Shown here one piece after another: positions 1-11,599 of a stretch of 64,000 nucleotides of DNA. Under the pieces are notes generated by a model that was not told the DNA's origin, ran no database searches, and worked only from the letters and a program-made list of their open reading frames with translations. Origin of the DNA: Medicago truncatula (taxonomy: Eukaryota > Streptophyta > Magnoliopsida > Fabales > Fabaceae); NCBI RefSeq assembly GCF_003473485.1, contig NC_053042.1, forward strand, positions 942,501 to 1,006,500, read 5' to 3'. The translations under genes and the position numbers were made by a program. Positions within the stretch are counted from its first letter, which is position 1; each line of letters starts with the position of its first letter.

Positions 1-1187
1 CATATCGTGTCACGCTTTCTGCCAATCATGACACGTTTTGCTTCTTTGCATTTTCTTCAGTTTTTCTGTTCTTTTTGCTGCATAAGTTTCCTTGTGAATT
101 CCAATTTGTGATCAAAATACATATAAAATTACGTAATGACGAGATGTCATCAGACCAATCTAATATGAGCGTGCTCCAACAATAAACCTTACTTCTTTTT
201 TTTTGAATTTTAATAAATTCAGAAACAAATTAAGATTTTTTTTTTTGAAAACATAAAAATAAATCTCAAAATTACAGGGGGTAAAGACATATTTACAAAA
301 AAAAATAACCTTACTATTTTTTTCTTGTTAAAAAAAAAACCTTACTATTTTTAATACATTTTTAGTTATTATCAAAATCATTTTCCATTAGAAATGGTAC
401 ATGTTCATGTTCAAATATTTTTTAGATGTCCATATTAGACATAATTTTGTGTCCATTTTCGTTTATATATGTAAGCTTGGAATTTGGAACTTTACTATGT
501 TTAAATTATTAGGGTCATTCTTGGAATTTGGTGGATGCCCCACACGAATCAAAGAAACTTGTGTGCATTTTCGTTTCATATAAGCTTGGTGTCGTTTTAT
601 ATTTTTCTGGTTACAAAATTATTAATTAATTAATTATGAAGAATATTTTTCTAAAAAACTATTCTGATAGGAACCAAAAATAGGCCCTATATTCTGTCAA
701 TGTGATATAGTAAATTGCAAATTAGATTTTGACAACTTCATTTAAAATGAAAGAATCTTTCAATGTAAAATACTCTTTTATCGATATATAAAGGGAATAT
801 ACTCTTTTTGATTGATATTTGTGAATGCAACAATATTTGATAAAGACACTTATCAATTTTCTTTCGAGCTAACTTATTTTGAAAAGAGGGAGTATGTTCT
901 TTATTATTTTAGCTGATCCACGTTAGGGCTCGGGTGGGCCACAACCCACTCGAACAAAAAAAAAAAAAAGAAAAATTATTAAAATATTCTTGACTTCTAA
1001 ATAAAATCACTTTGTGGCCCACCCTCTTCTCCATCCTGGTATATGTTACTATCATACTTTTAAGTTACTTAAAATGTTTAGATAATTATTTTGAATTTTA
1101 AGGTATGCAATTTTTTTTTATTGTTAACTTTGTGTTTAATGCTTATTAAAACATAAATTTTGTGTGTGGTATTAGTTTATGTTAGTG
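1..1187. other. intergenic DNA upstream of gene 1
   Basis: A+T-rich DNA with no supportable gene. The part from about 130 to 720 resembles about 13990-14560, upstream of gene 3, for example in the run around the words 'aataaacctta' and 'gatatagtaaatta'. It therefore belongs to the duplicated spacer of the array. The 60-codon open frame near 401-583 has no recognisable features and sits inside this repeat, so I do not call it a gene. Confidence 0.5.
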
Positions 1188-1195
1188 GCCAATTT

Positions 1196-1897
1196 TTTTT
1201 TGAGCAAGGAGAGATGACAGACATCAAGAGACATCATCGACATCCCAACTAGATTGGCACCCTGAGAGACCTCCATCCTATGCCGCCAAACTCTAAAAAT
1301 TTATTAAAAAAAGGGGAAAAATAAATACAAAGGCGGGGGGACTAGGCCAAAACCCACCAAAGAAAAAAAAAACAAGAGAAAAATAAAACAACAAAAAACG
1401 CCCAGCAAAACAGACTATGGAAATCTGTAGTTGGGAACACCACATCCATCCCTAAAGAAATCAACTTTCAACTCATTAGGGAGAGCAGACAGCCAAACCG
1501 AACCCTGCACTTAATGACCCATGCTAGCAAGCTTGTCCGTAAAAGGCCACGACCCATGGAAACAACCTCTAACATTCCAATAGAGGAAATTCATTAAGCA
1601 GGAGTGTGCTTGTCACCCCGAGCAGGGGTTTTAGAAGGCTGTTTTGGCAATACTTGTTGCAATTTAAGTTTTTGCTTCTGCTTCCTTGTAAGTACCGGCA
1701 TGAAGTCTTCATTAGCACACTGTGCATCATACTCACGAACTCTGTCCCATAAATCAAGGCCGTGTTGAATGTTCTTACTAGGATGGACATGTTGTTGTTG
1801 CAAAACGACAACCTCTTGCTCCTCTGAATTTGACGTGTTCTCAATAGCTGCAAGAGTCTTCGCAACAACAACAACCGGTGACACTGGGCGTGTTGTT
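1196..1897 (-). mobile_element. truncated LINE (non-LTR retrotransposon) relic in the gene 1 promoter region
   Basis: On the minus strand an open frame (1932 to 1594) reads '..DLWDRVREYDAQ..' and '..PVLTRKQKQKLK..', wording typical of the region before the endonuclease in plant LINE polyproteins. It is followed near 1560-1592 by 'NFLYWNVRG', the usual start of a LINE endonuclease. The rest of endonuclease and reverse transcriptase is missing. A poly-T run at 1193-1201 fits the poly-A tail of a minus-strand insert. The 8-bp GCCAATTT occurs at both edges (1188-1195 and 1898-1905). The corresponding spacer of gene 2 (about 8500-8525) lacks the insert. The first codons of the frame come from flanking DNA. 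Confidence 0.7.
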
Positions 1898-2159
1898 GCC
1901 AATTTGATTTTTTTTTTCTCTAGCTCTACCACCGTTCAAACTCTATTTGAAATAAAGTCTAAAAAATAAGTTATGAGCTAGTAAAATACGTAATAAGTGC
2001 ATGGTAAAAAGATTATGACCAAACATGTCTTTCTTTGTCATACAAGCTTATAAGCTATAAACTATAAGCTCGTTTCATATCTTTGCCAAACAGACCTTTA
2101 AAGTCTTTGTCAAGTAAATAATTCCTCATTGGAGAAACTCTTACCCCTTCATGATTTTG

Positions 2160-2168
2160 TATATAAAT
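2160..2168 (+). promoter_or_regulatory. TATA box of BURP gene 1
   Basis: TATATAAAT lies about 115 bp before the ATG. The sequence after it (TGGTGTGTGAG) is shared with the same position in genes 2, 3 and 4, which supports a conserved core promoter. Confidence 0.7.
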
Positions 2169-2281
2169 GGTGTGTGAGTCCAGTTACGGGTCTTCATTCT
2201 ATCTTGCTTACAGTTCCTCAACTTCACAACCTTTATTTTCACTTACCATTTATTTAGTTGGAGCTCAAGTTAATTTTAACT

Positions 2282-3674
2282 ATGAAGTTTGCTTACATAT
2301 CCATCTTTATATCTCTCAGTGTAAGCACCCGCTTCCAAATTTCTAATTTATCAAGTGTCAACATATACTTTTCCCCATATATTACCTTTTTAGCATTATT
2401 TCATTTCAAAAATAAATACTAGAATATGATAAATGTTGTATTGCAGCTTGCACTGGTGGCAACCCATGCTACCTTACCACCTGAATTGTATTGGAAGTCC
2501 AAACTTCCCACAACTCAAATTCCAAAAGCCATCACAGATATCCTTCACCCAAGTTAGTAGACTAGATATATATTTCCTCTATTCCTATTTAATTTTTTAA
2601 AATTTGTTTTTGAATCAATTTATTTTTGTTAATTAAATCTTTATCGATTATATAATTTTATATTTACTTTAATGAAGGGAAAAGCTAAATGTGATAGCAA
2701 AATCTGCATGTGATAATTAACGTAAAAGTTGATTCAGTTGGTAAAAATTAGGTCGCATCTCACAAAGTTGTGAGTTGCCGTGCAAACCTCATTAGAAAAA
2801 AAAATATAAATACTTCTATAATTTTTTTATGAGCTTGAGGTTTCTTTTACATTAATAAAATAAGTTTCAAACTGTAGGAAAGGGTGTAACATCAGTGGAT
2901 GATGGAAAAATCAGTGTTGATGGAAAAATCAGTGTTAATGGAAAAACAAGGATAGTATATGATGCAGCTCCAATTTATTTCTATGAAAATGATGCAAATG
3001 AAGCAGAATTACATGATAATCGAAATTTGGCTATGTTCTTATTGGAAAAGGACTTGCATCATGGTACAAAATTCAACATACAATTCACAAAGACCTCAGA
3101 CCATGGACCGACATTCTTGCCTGGTGACGTTGCGAATTCCATTCCCTTTTCATCAAACAAATTGGAAAACATCCTTAACTACTTCTCCATCAAGCAAGGA
3201 TCGACGGAATCTGAAATTGTGAAGAACACAATAAGTGAATGTGAAGCATATGGTATCAAAGGAGAGGAAAAGCTTTGTGTGACATCATTGGAATCTATGA
3301 TTGATTTCACTACTTTGAAGCTTGGAAACAATGTTGACACTGTTTCAACAGAAGTAAATGGAGAAAGTGGTTTACAACAATATGTAATAGCAAACGGAGT
3401 GAAGAAAATGGGAGAGAACAATTTGGTTGTGTGCCACAAACGGAATTACCCTTATGCAGTTTTTTACTGTCACAAAACAGATGCAACTAAAGTTTACTCT
3501 GTGCCTTTGGAAGGTGCTGATGGAAGTAGAGTTAAAGCTGTTGCTATTTGCCACTCTGATACTTCACAATGGAGCCTTAAACATTTGGCTTTTCAAGTGC
3601 TCAAAGTTCAACAAGGAACTTTTCCAGTTTGCCACATCCTACAACAGGGTCAAGTTGTTTGGTTTTCCAAGTAA
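2282..3674 (+). CDS. BURP gene 1: RD22-like BURP-domain protein, 313 aa, three exons
   Basis: Exons are 2282-2320, 2447-2552 and 2878-3674. Both introns are GT-AG, in phases 0 and 1 as in every sister gene. Exons 1 and 2 give a signal peptide (hydrophobic residues 4-19, likely cleaved after the A of THA, residue 21) and then the RD22-type segment PPELYWKSKLP..IPKAITDILHP. Exon 3 starts with a short linker in which DGKISV is repeated (about residues 57-70). It replaces the GKGGV repeats seen in gene 4. The BURP domain runs from about residue 100 to the end. CH pairs fall at about 234, 246, 273 and 300, with spacing X10, X25, X25. The usual FF at the domain start is FL (AMFLLEKD). The C-terminus is VVWFSK. 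The product is probably secreted to the wall or apoplast. RD22 of Arabidopsis responds to drought and ABA; that role here is inferred from the family. Confidence 0.93.
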
Positions 3675-4685
3675 AAACACCAATTCCATCTTCTTCAATA
3701 ATAACCACTATATATATATAGAAGCAACTTCAAAAATACTTAATACTTGTATTATAAATTGAGTTACTTTGAATGTCCTACGATAGAGACGGAGTTCAAA
3801 TCTCCTCAAGTATGGTTGAAAAATGGTCTTCAATGTAACTTTAAATAAAAACTTTGTACGTCCTCGCTAATAAAAATAATGTTTGTTTAATTACTTTATA
3901 TATGTATTTTTTAATGCTATTTTATATATGTTGTACCCCAAACTTGTCTGACCAATTTAATCAGAAGAACATGTAGAGTGTAGGTTTGCCGGGAAGATTT
4001 GGATTAAAGTCTTCGTTTGGTTGGGTTTGGTCTTGGTCATGCCGGAAAATTTATTTTCCTTGTACTTCAAATGTTTTGCTTTTTCGATCGGAAAGGGAAT
4101 AGGAGATTAAAGGGCCTCCTTTTAATATGGCAAACAGAATTATAGCTTTAGACTGACGCTGCGGTTTAGCTTCAACCATTTTAACCTCATCCGGACGCTA
4201 AATCAGTTTAAGCGTCAGCTTTTGTCCATTTAGCATGGGTTTGTCTCCTATGATCTTACAGCTGCAGCATGGAATGATTTGAACGTGCTTTTATTTTTTC
4301 TTGAGCAGATCGTATGTCTCTACTCTATAACTTGATCTTACATATAAGAGTTTATTCTGCTCTGATCTCGCAGTTGCAGCAAATGATGAAGATCACGAGT
4401 TACTATTTCTTTATGGTCTAAATGACCATTGTTATGTTTTTATTCTCATTTTATTTTATTGAACCTTTTCCAGATCACTAGTAATGGCTAATACTACTTG
4501 GAAGATTGCAGTCATGTAAGAAACTCTGCTCAATTTGAAACCAATGAAGATATTGTTTTTGTTTGAGTTATAGTAGTACTCCTTCATATGGACATACGGT
4601 GTCCCTGATCAATAACTACCATACGTGGCCATAAATATTTCCTTACCATTGTTGATGAGTTTAGTATATTCACATGGATAGTGTC
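3675..4685. other. 3' flank of gene 1 and spacer
   Basis: The first 200 bases match the 3' flanks of genes 2 and 3, including the stretch about 'gagttcaaatctcctc' and an AATAAA at 3844-3849 that may serve as poly-A signal. From about 3900 to 4685 there is unmatched DNA. It includes an imperfect inverted repeat at about 4150-4222 (CTGACGCT.. against ..AGCGTCAG). No gene is seen. Confidence 0.4.
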
Positions 4686-4688
4686 ACT

Positions 4689-5268
4689 AAGGCTTTGTTT
4701 GGATGCACAAAGAAAATGAAAGGAAAGAATGAGATAGGAAAGATTGTCTAAGGAAAGAAGAAGAGTAAGAAGTAAGAGGATTGTTTTGGTTGTTTGATAT
4801 AAAAGAAAATGAAATAAAAAGTTGGAGAAAAGGAAGACCTAAATTTAGTAATTGATATAAAAACCCTTAAACAAAAATAATATGTTAGTATATATAAACA
4901 AATTATCTATAATAAATAAATAAAGAATAAAAAAATAAATAAAAATTAGCGGTTAATTATTTTAAAGAAGAAGTTAGAGGTGAAATGAAAAAATAAATAA
5001 AAAAAAGACAACAATTGAATTGAATAGAATAGTTAAATGAATAAAGAGAATAAATAATAAAAGTTGGGGCATATTGGTAATTTTAAACAAAACACTTGTA
5101 TTGTGGAAACCTTCCGTCCATGTGTGGGTGAAAAGGTTTCTGATGTGGACCCCACATAAATCCTTTCTTTCCTTCATTATTTTAGAGAGCTCCAAACCAT
5201 GAAAAGTCTTTCTTTCCATCACCTTTCTCTCCTCATCACTTTCTTTCCTTTGAAACAAATATACTTTA
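4689..5268. mobile_element. possible Harbinger-like MITE
   Basis: The left edge GGCTTTGTTTGGATG is a common start of plant PIF/Harbinger-type miniature elements. Purine-rich sequence follows (AAAGGAAAG). Matching pyrimidine-rich sequence (CTTTCTTTCCTTTG, TTTGAAACAAA) closes it near 5245-5268, giving loosely inverted ends. No transposase is present and the exact right edge and target duplication are not clear. The open frame on its minus strand (5276-4974) is not a gene. Confidence 0.45.
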
Positions 5269-5851
5269 AAAGTCAAATATTTGACAGCAGCAGGGACGAC
5301 TAGTTTGAGGGTTAAGTCATCAAGACTTTTTACTAATCTCTAGAGGCTACCATACCATGCAAATTCATATTCTTTTTTTTTTTGGTACAATGTAAATTCA
5401 TATTCTACTAATCTCTTTGTATATTCCACCATGAGTATGTGTAGTTATTTTCCTTTTGTTTGATGAATTTAATGACCATGAATTTAAGTAAAATCTTGAT
5501 TTGGCCGATAATACCTAATCTTTGTTTTCATTATATCTGATTGAGCAATACATCAAATGTTTACAAGTAAAAGTAGATATCTCGGAGCGACACTTGATGA
5601 TATAATTGAAACAAATTTAAGTATTTAATCGATCACGAGGATAACTTGGAGGAGTAGTTAATAAAATCTAATCCAAACACAACTTGTTAATTCTTGAAGT
5701 TTCGTTACATGTCCCACATTTGTTTGTGTTACAAACAATCTTCCAAAACCCTAACTTAGAATAGTGAAAAATGAACACTTAACTTATTTGCTTTTTTTTT
5801 TTTTGGGAATGATAATAAGAAATACTTTGAAACCGCTATAGACTATTAAAT

Positions 5852-5941
5852 TGCATGTTTTCGTAAGCTTAACACAGTTGATAAAGTCAATGTATAATAT
5901 ATATAAGGTCTGAGGTTTGAACCCCAGACACCATCAAAAAA
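5852..5941 (+). mobile_element. tRNA-derived SINE
   Basis: A short element with a tRNA-like internal promoter: an A-box-like 'TTAACACAGTTGATAAAG' and a B-box 'GAGGTTTGAACCCC', ending in an A-run. It is flanked by a perfect 12-bp direct repeat AGACTATTAAAT (5840-5851 and 5942-5953), the signature of retroposition. It is not a functional tRNA, because no cloverleaf or anticodon arm can be drawn. Confidence 0.75.
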
Positions 5942-6439
5942 AGACTATTAAATGGCGTCGTTGCCACGGATGTGCGTCAACAACATTGTAGTGAATATTA
6001 CTATTCAAACCAATTTGTAGTTACTTTTAGTTTGTGTGTATATTGCAATCAACTTGATCTTGTCTACTTACAGATTGGTATAGTTTGATGACTTTCTTTG
6101 TTTATGTGAGGAAAAACTCCTGCATATCAATTTATTTTCAATCAATAAGATGAGGAAAAATAACTAGAAAAAATTACAGCTAGACAAAGAAGAAAAATAA
6201 GCTAGCTTATAGCATATAAGCAGATAATTTATAAGTTCGTTTGACAAAAAAAACATGTTTGATAGCAATCTTTTTACAACGAGCTTATAACTTATTTCAG
6301 GAGCTTATATCCTATTTTCTAGACACTATTTCAAATAACATTTGAGCTTATAACTTATAGCTTATCATTTTTTCTTTCATTTTTATACCCTAATTATTTT
6401 ATAAAAAATGCTAACTTGTGCCATAAAGGCACAATGTAG

Positions 6440-7250
6440 CATTTTCCTTATTAAAAAAAACAACACAAATTCAACGTCGTTAAAACTAAAAATGATGAAT
6501 TTGTAAACAAACTCACATCATCTAGGTTAATAGCATAAACCGACAACATGCTTACAAATGTGAAAAAAAAAGTGACTTGAATATGATGTTTTTATGTTTG
6601 TTACATTGATGTATAAGTCATTGATTACACGTGCAATAGATCAAAGTTAATTTATCAAAACAAATATCGCAACAAAAATCAAACACATAGCAAATTGGAT
6701 CAAGACGAAGAATAAAACAACTTTGGACTTAGACAATGAAATCAAGAGAAAAGTAAAATAAAAAAGAAAAACTAAATCTTTGAGAAAACTATTTATTTAG
6801 ATAAAAGAAAAAGTGATGTGAAAGGGTGATCCCAAAAAAATAAATTAGCTAAAAATCACCCATATCTCATGGATGAGAAAGAGAAAAGAGAGAAGTACAA
6901 GTAAGGTTGAGTGGGATGGATAAATTATTGAGATCAATAACAAAATTTTATCAATTTATGTGAAACAGTATAATATATATCTCTATTTTTCTTGTTTATA
7001 GTACACTCTCTCAGTCTCTCTGCGAAGCACCGGCCAGTTAATCAATTCCGTCCAAATAATCGACTTAATCTAGAAAAAGTGTGTCACTTTGGTAGTCACT
7101 TACTTCCTCCAATCAAGCAAAATCGACTTAATCTAGCAAACATTCCCTAGATCCAGATATTCCTAACAGTATATAAAAGACAAAATTGTTTCTGCAGCAG
7201 ATTATGTTATTTATTTGTAAAATATTAGTTTATATTTTTCATTTTTTCAA
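6440..7250 (+). repeat. duplicated spacer block, copy 1 (pairs with 12890-13975)
   Basis: This block is nearly co-linear with 12890-13975, for example in 'cctacaaatgtg..agtgacttgaatatgatg' and in 'tccgtccaaataatcgac'. Copy 2 carries a hAT insertion (13040-13422) that copy 1 lacks. The block ends in an orphan promoter-like segment (7003-7190). Confidence 0.75.
7003..7190 (+). promoter_or_regulatory. orphan RD22-type promoter, copy 1
   Basis: The segment resembles the gene 4 promoter (27830-28000): GTACACTCTCT, TCTCTCTGC.AAG.ACC, CCGTCCAAATA, AAAAGTGTGTCA and TTGGTAG occur in the same order. It ends in a TATA box, TATATAAAA, at 7170-7178. No BURP exon 1 follows; the next one is at 8823 with its own TATA box. 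This looks like the promoter left over from a lost BURP gene. Confidence 0.55.
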
Positions 7251-8690
7251 TTATTTCTTTAAGAACCTTGCTATAAAAACAACAATATCTAACACGATAA
7301 AAAGAGTTTTTTTTTTTTTTTTTGCTAATTTTGTTTGCCAATTTTTATTTTATTTTTTATCATGGTATATGTTAAAATTAATGTTTATTTATATATTCAA
7401 TTTTTTTGAAGCAATTTACATATTCAATTAAGCAGTTAAAAAGGGGATAGACAAACACGTTAATACCAGTCTATTCGCTAGGGTTTAGTGTTTAGGGCTT
7501 ACGGTTCTTTAACTACACCAATAGAGTGTTATGTGCACCTTTTAGGGATTGTTTAAGCTATTGAACTAAGTAAAGCGTGTCAAAATAAATATAAAGACAA
7601 AAAAGTAAGAATTAAATTTGTTTAAATAATTTAAGTTTAATTGATTATGCAAATACATTGCACAAGATGAGTATTTTCGAAAAGACATGGCCTACAATGT
7701 TAAGCCTTGCTCGACTATCTACGAGGGTAGTGTACTAGTTTCCCTGGGAGTGAGTATTTAACTAACAACTTTTCACTTTGCAACATGATCCGTTTACAAG
7801 GTTCAATGTGTTCAACCTTCCATAAAATGTTAGTTGTCCATCGCTATTACGGTTAATGGCGCTATAGACATAGAGCATATGTCTTCAAGACCCACATACC
7901 CTTCAGTAGAATAAAAAAAATCGATGAACTCTTGTAATACGAGAAAATGCCGAAACCAAATATTGGTGTGAAAGGGATTTTATTTAATTAATTAAGGAGA
8001 ACTTTTCATAAGTTTTATAATTTAAATCAAGTAGGTGTAGGTTGTTAACTTAGCACATCCACATAGGTAAATAAAAAAGAGTTCTTAAATGGATCCCACC
8101 ATATATACTTTAATATGTGCATTTAAAAAAATGTAAAGAAATTAAAGAAATCAAGAATCGCATGAATTGAAGACGATGAGACCATTTTTTATATACTCCC
8201 TCTGTTCTACGGTAAGTGACTCATTTGTAAAAAGAAATTGTCTTAAAATAAATGATCCATTTCATTTTTCAATGCAATATTAATTACCCTTTTCCAATAT
8301 TATACACTCTAATTAATATTAATTTCATCATTCTCAATTCAATATCTTCCACTTTGTATTTATAATATTCGTGAATGCATCAATACTTATAAGGACACTT
8401 TAAATTTTGAAGTCACTTTTTTTTTTTGACAAAATTTTTTCAAGTCACTTAAAATGCTTATTAAAATATAAATTGTGTGTGTATTAGTTTATTTTAGTGG
8501 CCCATATGAATTTTTTTTTCTAACCCTGCCGCTATTTAAAATAACGTCTGGACAATAAATTATAAACTTGTGGTAAAAAGATTATTATCAAACAAGTCTT
8601 TCTTTGTCATACAAACTTATAAACTATAAACTCATTTAATATCTATTAAGTAAATAATTCTCCATTGGAGAAACTCTTACACCTTCATGA
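7251..8690. other. spacer upstream of gene 2
   Basis: No gene is seen. The piece 7435-7560 matches 14625-14760 upstream of gene 3 (GCTAGGGTTTA, TTAGGGATTGTTTAAGC). A Stowaway-like end 'CTCCCTCTGTTCTACGG' is at about 8198. The part 8450-8690 matches the immediate upstream of gene 1 and lacks the LINE found there. Confidence 0.4.
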
Positions 8691-8695
8691 TTTTG

Positions 8696-8706
8696 TATAT
8701 ATAAAT
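8696..8706 (+). promoter_or_regulatory. TATA box of BURP gene 2
   Basis: TATATATAAAT lies about 117 bp before the ATG and is followed by TGGTGGGTGAG, aligned with the same position in gene 1. Confidence 0.7.
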
Positions 8707-8822
8707 GGTGGGTGAGCTGACTTACGGGTCTTCATTCTATATAGAGTTGGAGATATATCTTTCTTTCAGTTCCACAACTTCACAATCTTTATTTTCGGTT
8801 ACCATCCAGTTGGAGCTCACTT

Positions 8823-10155
8823 ATGGAGTTTCCTTACCTATCCATCTTTATCTCTCTCAATGTAAGCACCCGTTTCCAAATTTCTAATCTATCAAGTGTC
8901 AGCATATATTTTTCCCATATATTTTATAGCATTATTTCATTTCATAAATAAATACTAAAATATGATATGTTGTATTGCAGCTTGCACTGGTGGCAACCCA
9001 TGCTGCCTTACCACCTGAATTGTATTGGAAGTCCAAACTTCCCACAACTCAAATTCCAAAAGCCATCACAGATATCCTTCACCCAAGTTAGTAGATACTT
9101 CATTTCTATTTGAATTTATATTTTTTAATTTTTTTTTTCAGTCAATTTTTTTTTGTTAATTATATATTTACCGATTATATAATTTTATGTTTACTTTGAG
9201 AAAGAGAGAAGCCAAATTTGATGGGAAAAAATGAACATGATAATTAACGAAAAAGTTGATTCAGTTGATAAAAATTAGGTCGCATCTCACACAAATAATC
9301 AGCCGGTGTAAACCTTGTTGGAGAAAAATATGTGTAATTAATTATATTTTATGTTTTTGAGCTTGAGATTTCTTTTAACTTAATAATAATTAATTTGAAA
9401 ATGTAGGAAAGGGTGGAACATCGATGGATGTTGGAAAAGCCAGAAGGATGCAACCGCTGCTTTTTATATATTGGCCATATGATGCAAGTGTTACACAATT
9501 ACATGATTATCAAAATCTGGACTTGTTCTTCTTTGAAAAGGACTTGCACAATGGTACAAAATTGAACATGCAATTCACAAAGACCGGAGCAACATTCTTG
9601 CCTCGTGAAGTCGCTAATTCCATACCATTTTCATCAAACAAAGTGGAAAACATCCTTAATTACTTCTCCATCAAGCAAGGATCAGCGGAATCTGAAAATT
9701 TGAAACAAGCCATTGGTTATTGTGAAACGCCTACTATCGAAGGAGAGGAAAAGAGTTGTGTAACATCATTAGAATCAATGGTTGATTTCACTACTTCTAA
9801 GCTTGGAAACAATGTTGAAGCTGTTTCAACAGAAGCGAACAAAGAAAGTGATAAACAACAATATATAATAGCAAAAGGAGTTAAGAAGTTGAGTGAGAAC
9901 AAAATTGTTGTGTGCCATCTACTGAGTTATCCATATGCAGTGTTTTATTGTCACAAATTACGGGCAACTAAAGTTTACTATTTGCCTATGGAAGGTATTG
10001 ATGGTACCAAAGTTAAAACTGCTGCTATTTGCCACAATGATACTTCACAATGGAGTCCCAAGCATTTGGCTTTTCATGTACTCAAGGTTCAACCTGGAAC
10101 TGTTCCAGTTTGCCACTTCCTACAACATGGTCATGTTATTTGGTTTTCAAAATAA
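8823..10155 (+). CDS. BURP gene 2: RD22-like BURP-domain protein, 297 aa, three exons
   Basis: Exons are 8823-8861, 8981-9086 and 9407-10155, with GT-AG introns in phases 0 and 1. The signal peptide is MEFPYLSIFISLN plus LALVATHA, followed by PPELYWKSKLP..IPKAI. The linker is very short: after KGGTSMDVGKA comes QPLLFIYWPYDAS (from residue 64), which aligns with the PFLYNYAAS segment of gene 4. The BURP domain begins at DLFFFEKDLHNG (about residue 90). The CH pairs are at about 218, 230, 257 and 284 with X10, X25, X25 spacing. It is the shortest complete protein of the array, three residues shorter than gene 3 because SDY is missing after 'FTKT' (about residue 112). The C-terminus is VIWFSK. 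Gene 3 is its nearest relative in this window. The product is probably apoplastic; its function is inferred from the family. Confidence 0.93.
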
Positions 10156-10466
10156 AACCACCAATTCTATATCCTTCAATAGTAACCACTATACATATAG
10201 AAGCTACTTCAAAAATATTTAATACATATATTATAAATTAAGTTACTTTGAATGTCCTACAATAGAGACTGAGTTCAAATCTCCTCAAGTATGGTTTTAA
10301 AATGGTCTTCAATGTAACTTTAAATTAAAACTTTGTATGTCCTAATAAAAATAATGTTTAATTATCTATATATGCTTTTCTTAAGGTCCTTTATATTGTT
10401 AATATATGTTGCACCCTAAACCTGTCTTGCGAATTTAAAGAATTCATCAAAACTCATTAATTTATA

Positions 10467-10739
10467 CTCCTTCCGTCTCACAATAATGGTCTCTTTTAGC
10501 ATTTTTTTTCTTTTTCTTAATATAATTGTTACTTTAGAATATCAATGCAGCATTTATTTTTTTCCATTATTTTACCCTTATTTATTAAATTTCATGCAAC
10601 TTAACTAATCTACTAACTACAATTAATAAGGGTATTTTAGTAAATGATATTAATTTTACCATTTAAATCAACATAATTAATCATTTATTTAATAATCGTG
10701 CACAAACCTTAAACGACTATAATTTAGAGGCGGATGAAG
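10467..10739. mobile_element. Stowaway-like MITE
   Basis: The ends CTCCTTCCGTCTC and (inverted) CTTCATCCGCCTC are flanked by TA on both sides (10465-10466 and 10740-10741), as in Tc1/mariner-type Stowaway elements. It lies just past the 3' flank of gene 2 and has no coding capacity. Confidence 0.65.
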
Positions 10740-10859
10740 TATTAGTGTTTCCCTAAACTAAAATTCGAGCTCAATTAGTCAAGAGATCCGAGTTCAGTTA
10801 TACTCAAATCAATGTAATGTTTGTATAAATTGATATTATTTGTATGGAGTAGTTTTTGC

Positions 10860-11575
10860 CTTCACTTAAAATAGTATTGTTGAGTTTGACTTAAAATTTG
10901 ATGTTTATGTTTCAGCAAAATCGTGACACGATTTGGAAAAATCATAACATGATTTTAGTTCAAAAATTGAAATTTGGTTCGACAAAAATCAAACCATGTT
11001 TTGTAGAAATCGGGGCACAATTTAGTGGATAAGGTTCGGTGTTACTTTATTACAAGTCCACGAAGTAACTAACTACTAGTTGATGTTGGTTAACTGAAAT
11101 TGTAATTGTATTGAAGTTTGTTAACTAGGTTAGGCAGTTACAAATAGTTAGAAGATAGTAGAGTTAGTTAGAAGCTAATTCATATATTGTACTACTACAT
11201 AAAAATTATGAGTTGAATAGTTTTCTCATAGTTTCCCTCTCTTTCTCTGAATTTACATCAGAATTCAATTCCTTTGTTATGTTATTATAAGCCTTGAGCC
11301 CTTATCCTTCTTCAAACAAGGTTCACATTCGTGATCAAAAATTGGTGCAAGTACCAGATGTTCTAGCTCTTACTGATCCATAGCAAAATGATTTCTATGT
11401 TCATCCTAATGAAAATCCAACTACGCTAGTGGTGAATCGTCATCCTCTGAAGTCTGAATGGCAAGAATTATCACTCTTGATCGCAATTCACGAGGAAAGC
11501 AATTATTTTGAAGAACAAACTTTGGTTTCTTGATCCTGCATATAAGGCTTGGGTGTGATGCAATAATTTGATGCA
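10860..11575 (+). mobile_element. Copia-type retrotransposon relic (LTR end plus gag start)
   Basis: About 11040-11335 looks like the end of a Copia LTR (AGGCAGTTACAAATAGTTAG). Related fragments occur at about 24800-24920. After it, about 11385-11420 reads 'FYVHPNENPTT' in frame, a typical start of Copia gag proteins. Stop codons then break the frame. Words such as AAATCGTG.CACGATTT recur at 10920, 11650 and 11700. No intact open frame remains. Confidence 0.55.
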
Positions 11576-11599
11576 TTATTGGATTCTAAGTTCCGTTAT

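Noticed and set aside
1594-1932. 112-codon frame as an independent gene
   Set aside because: The wording is that of a LINE polyprotein segment and it ends where the endonuclease should begin; its first codons are flanking DNA.
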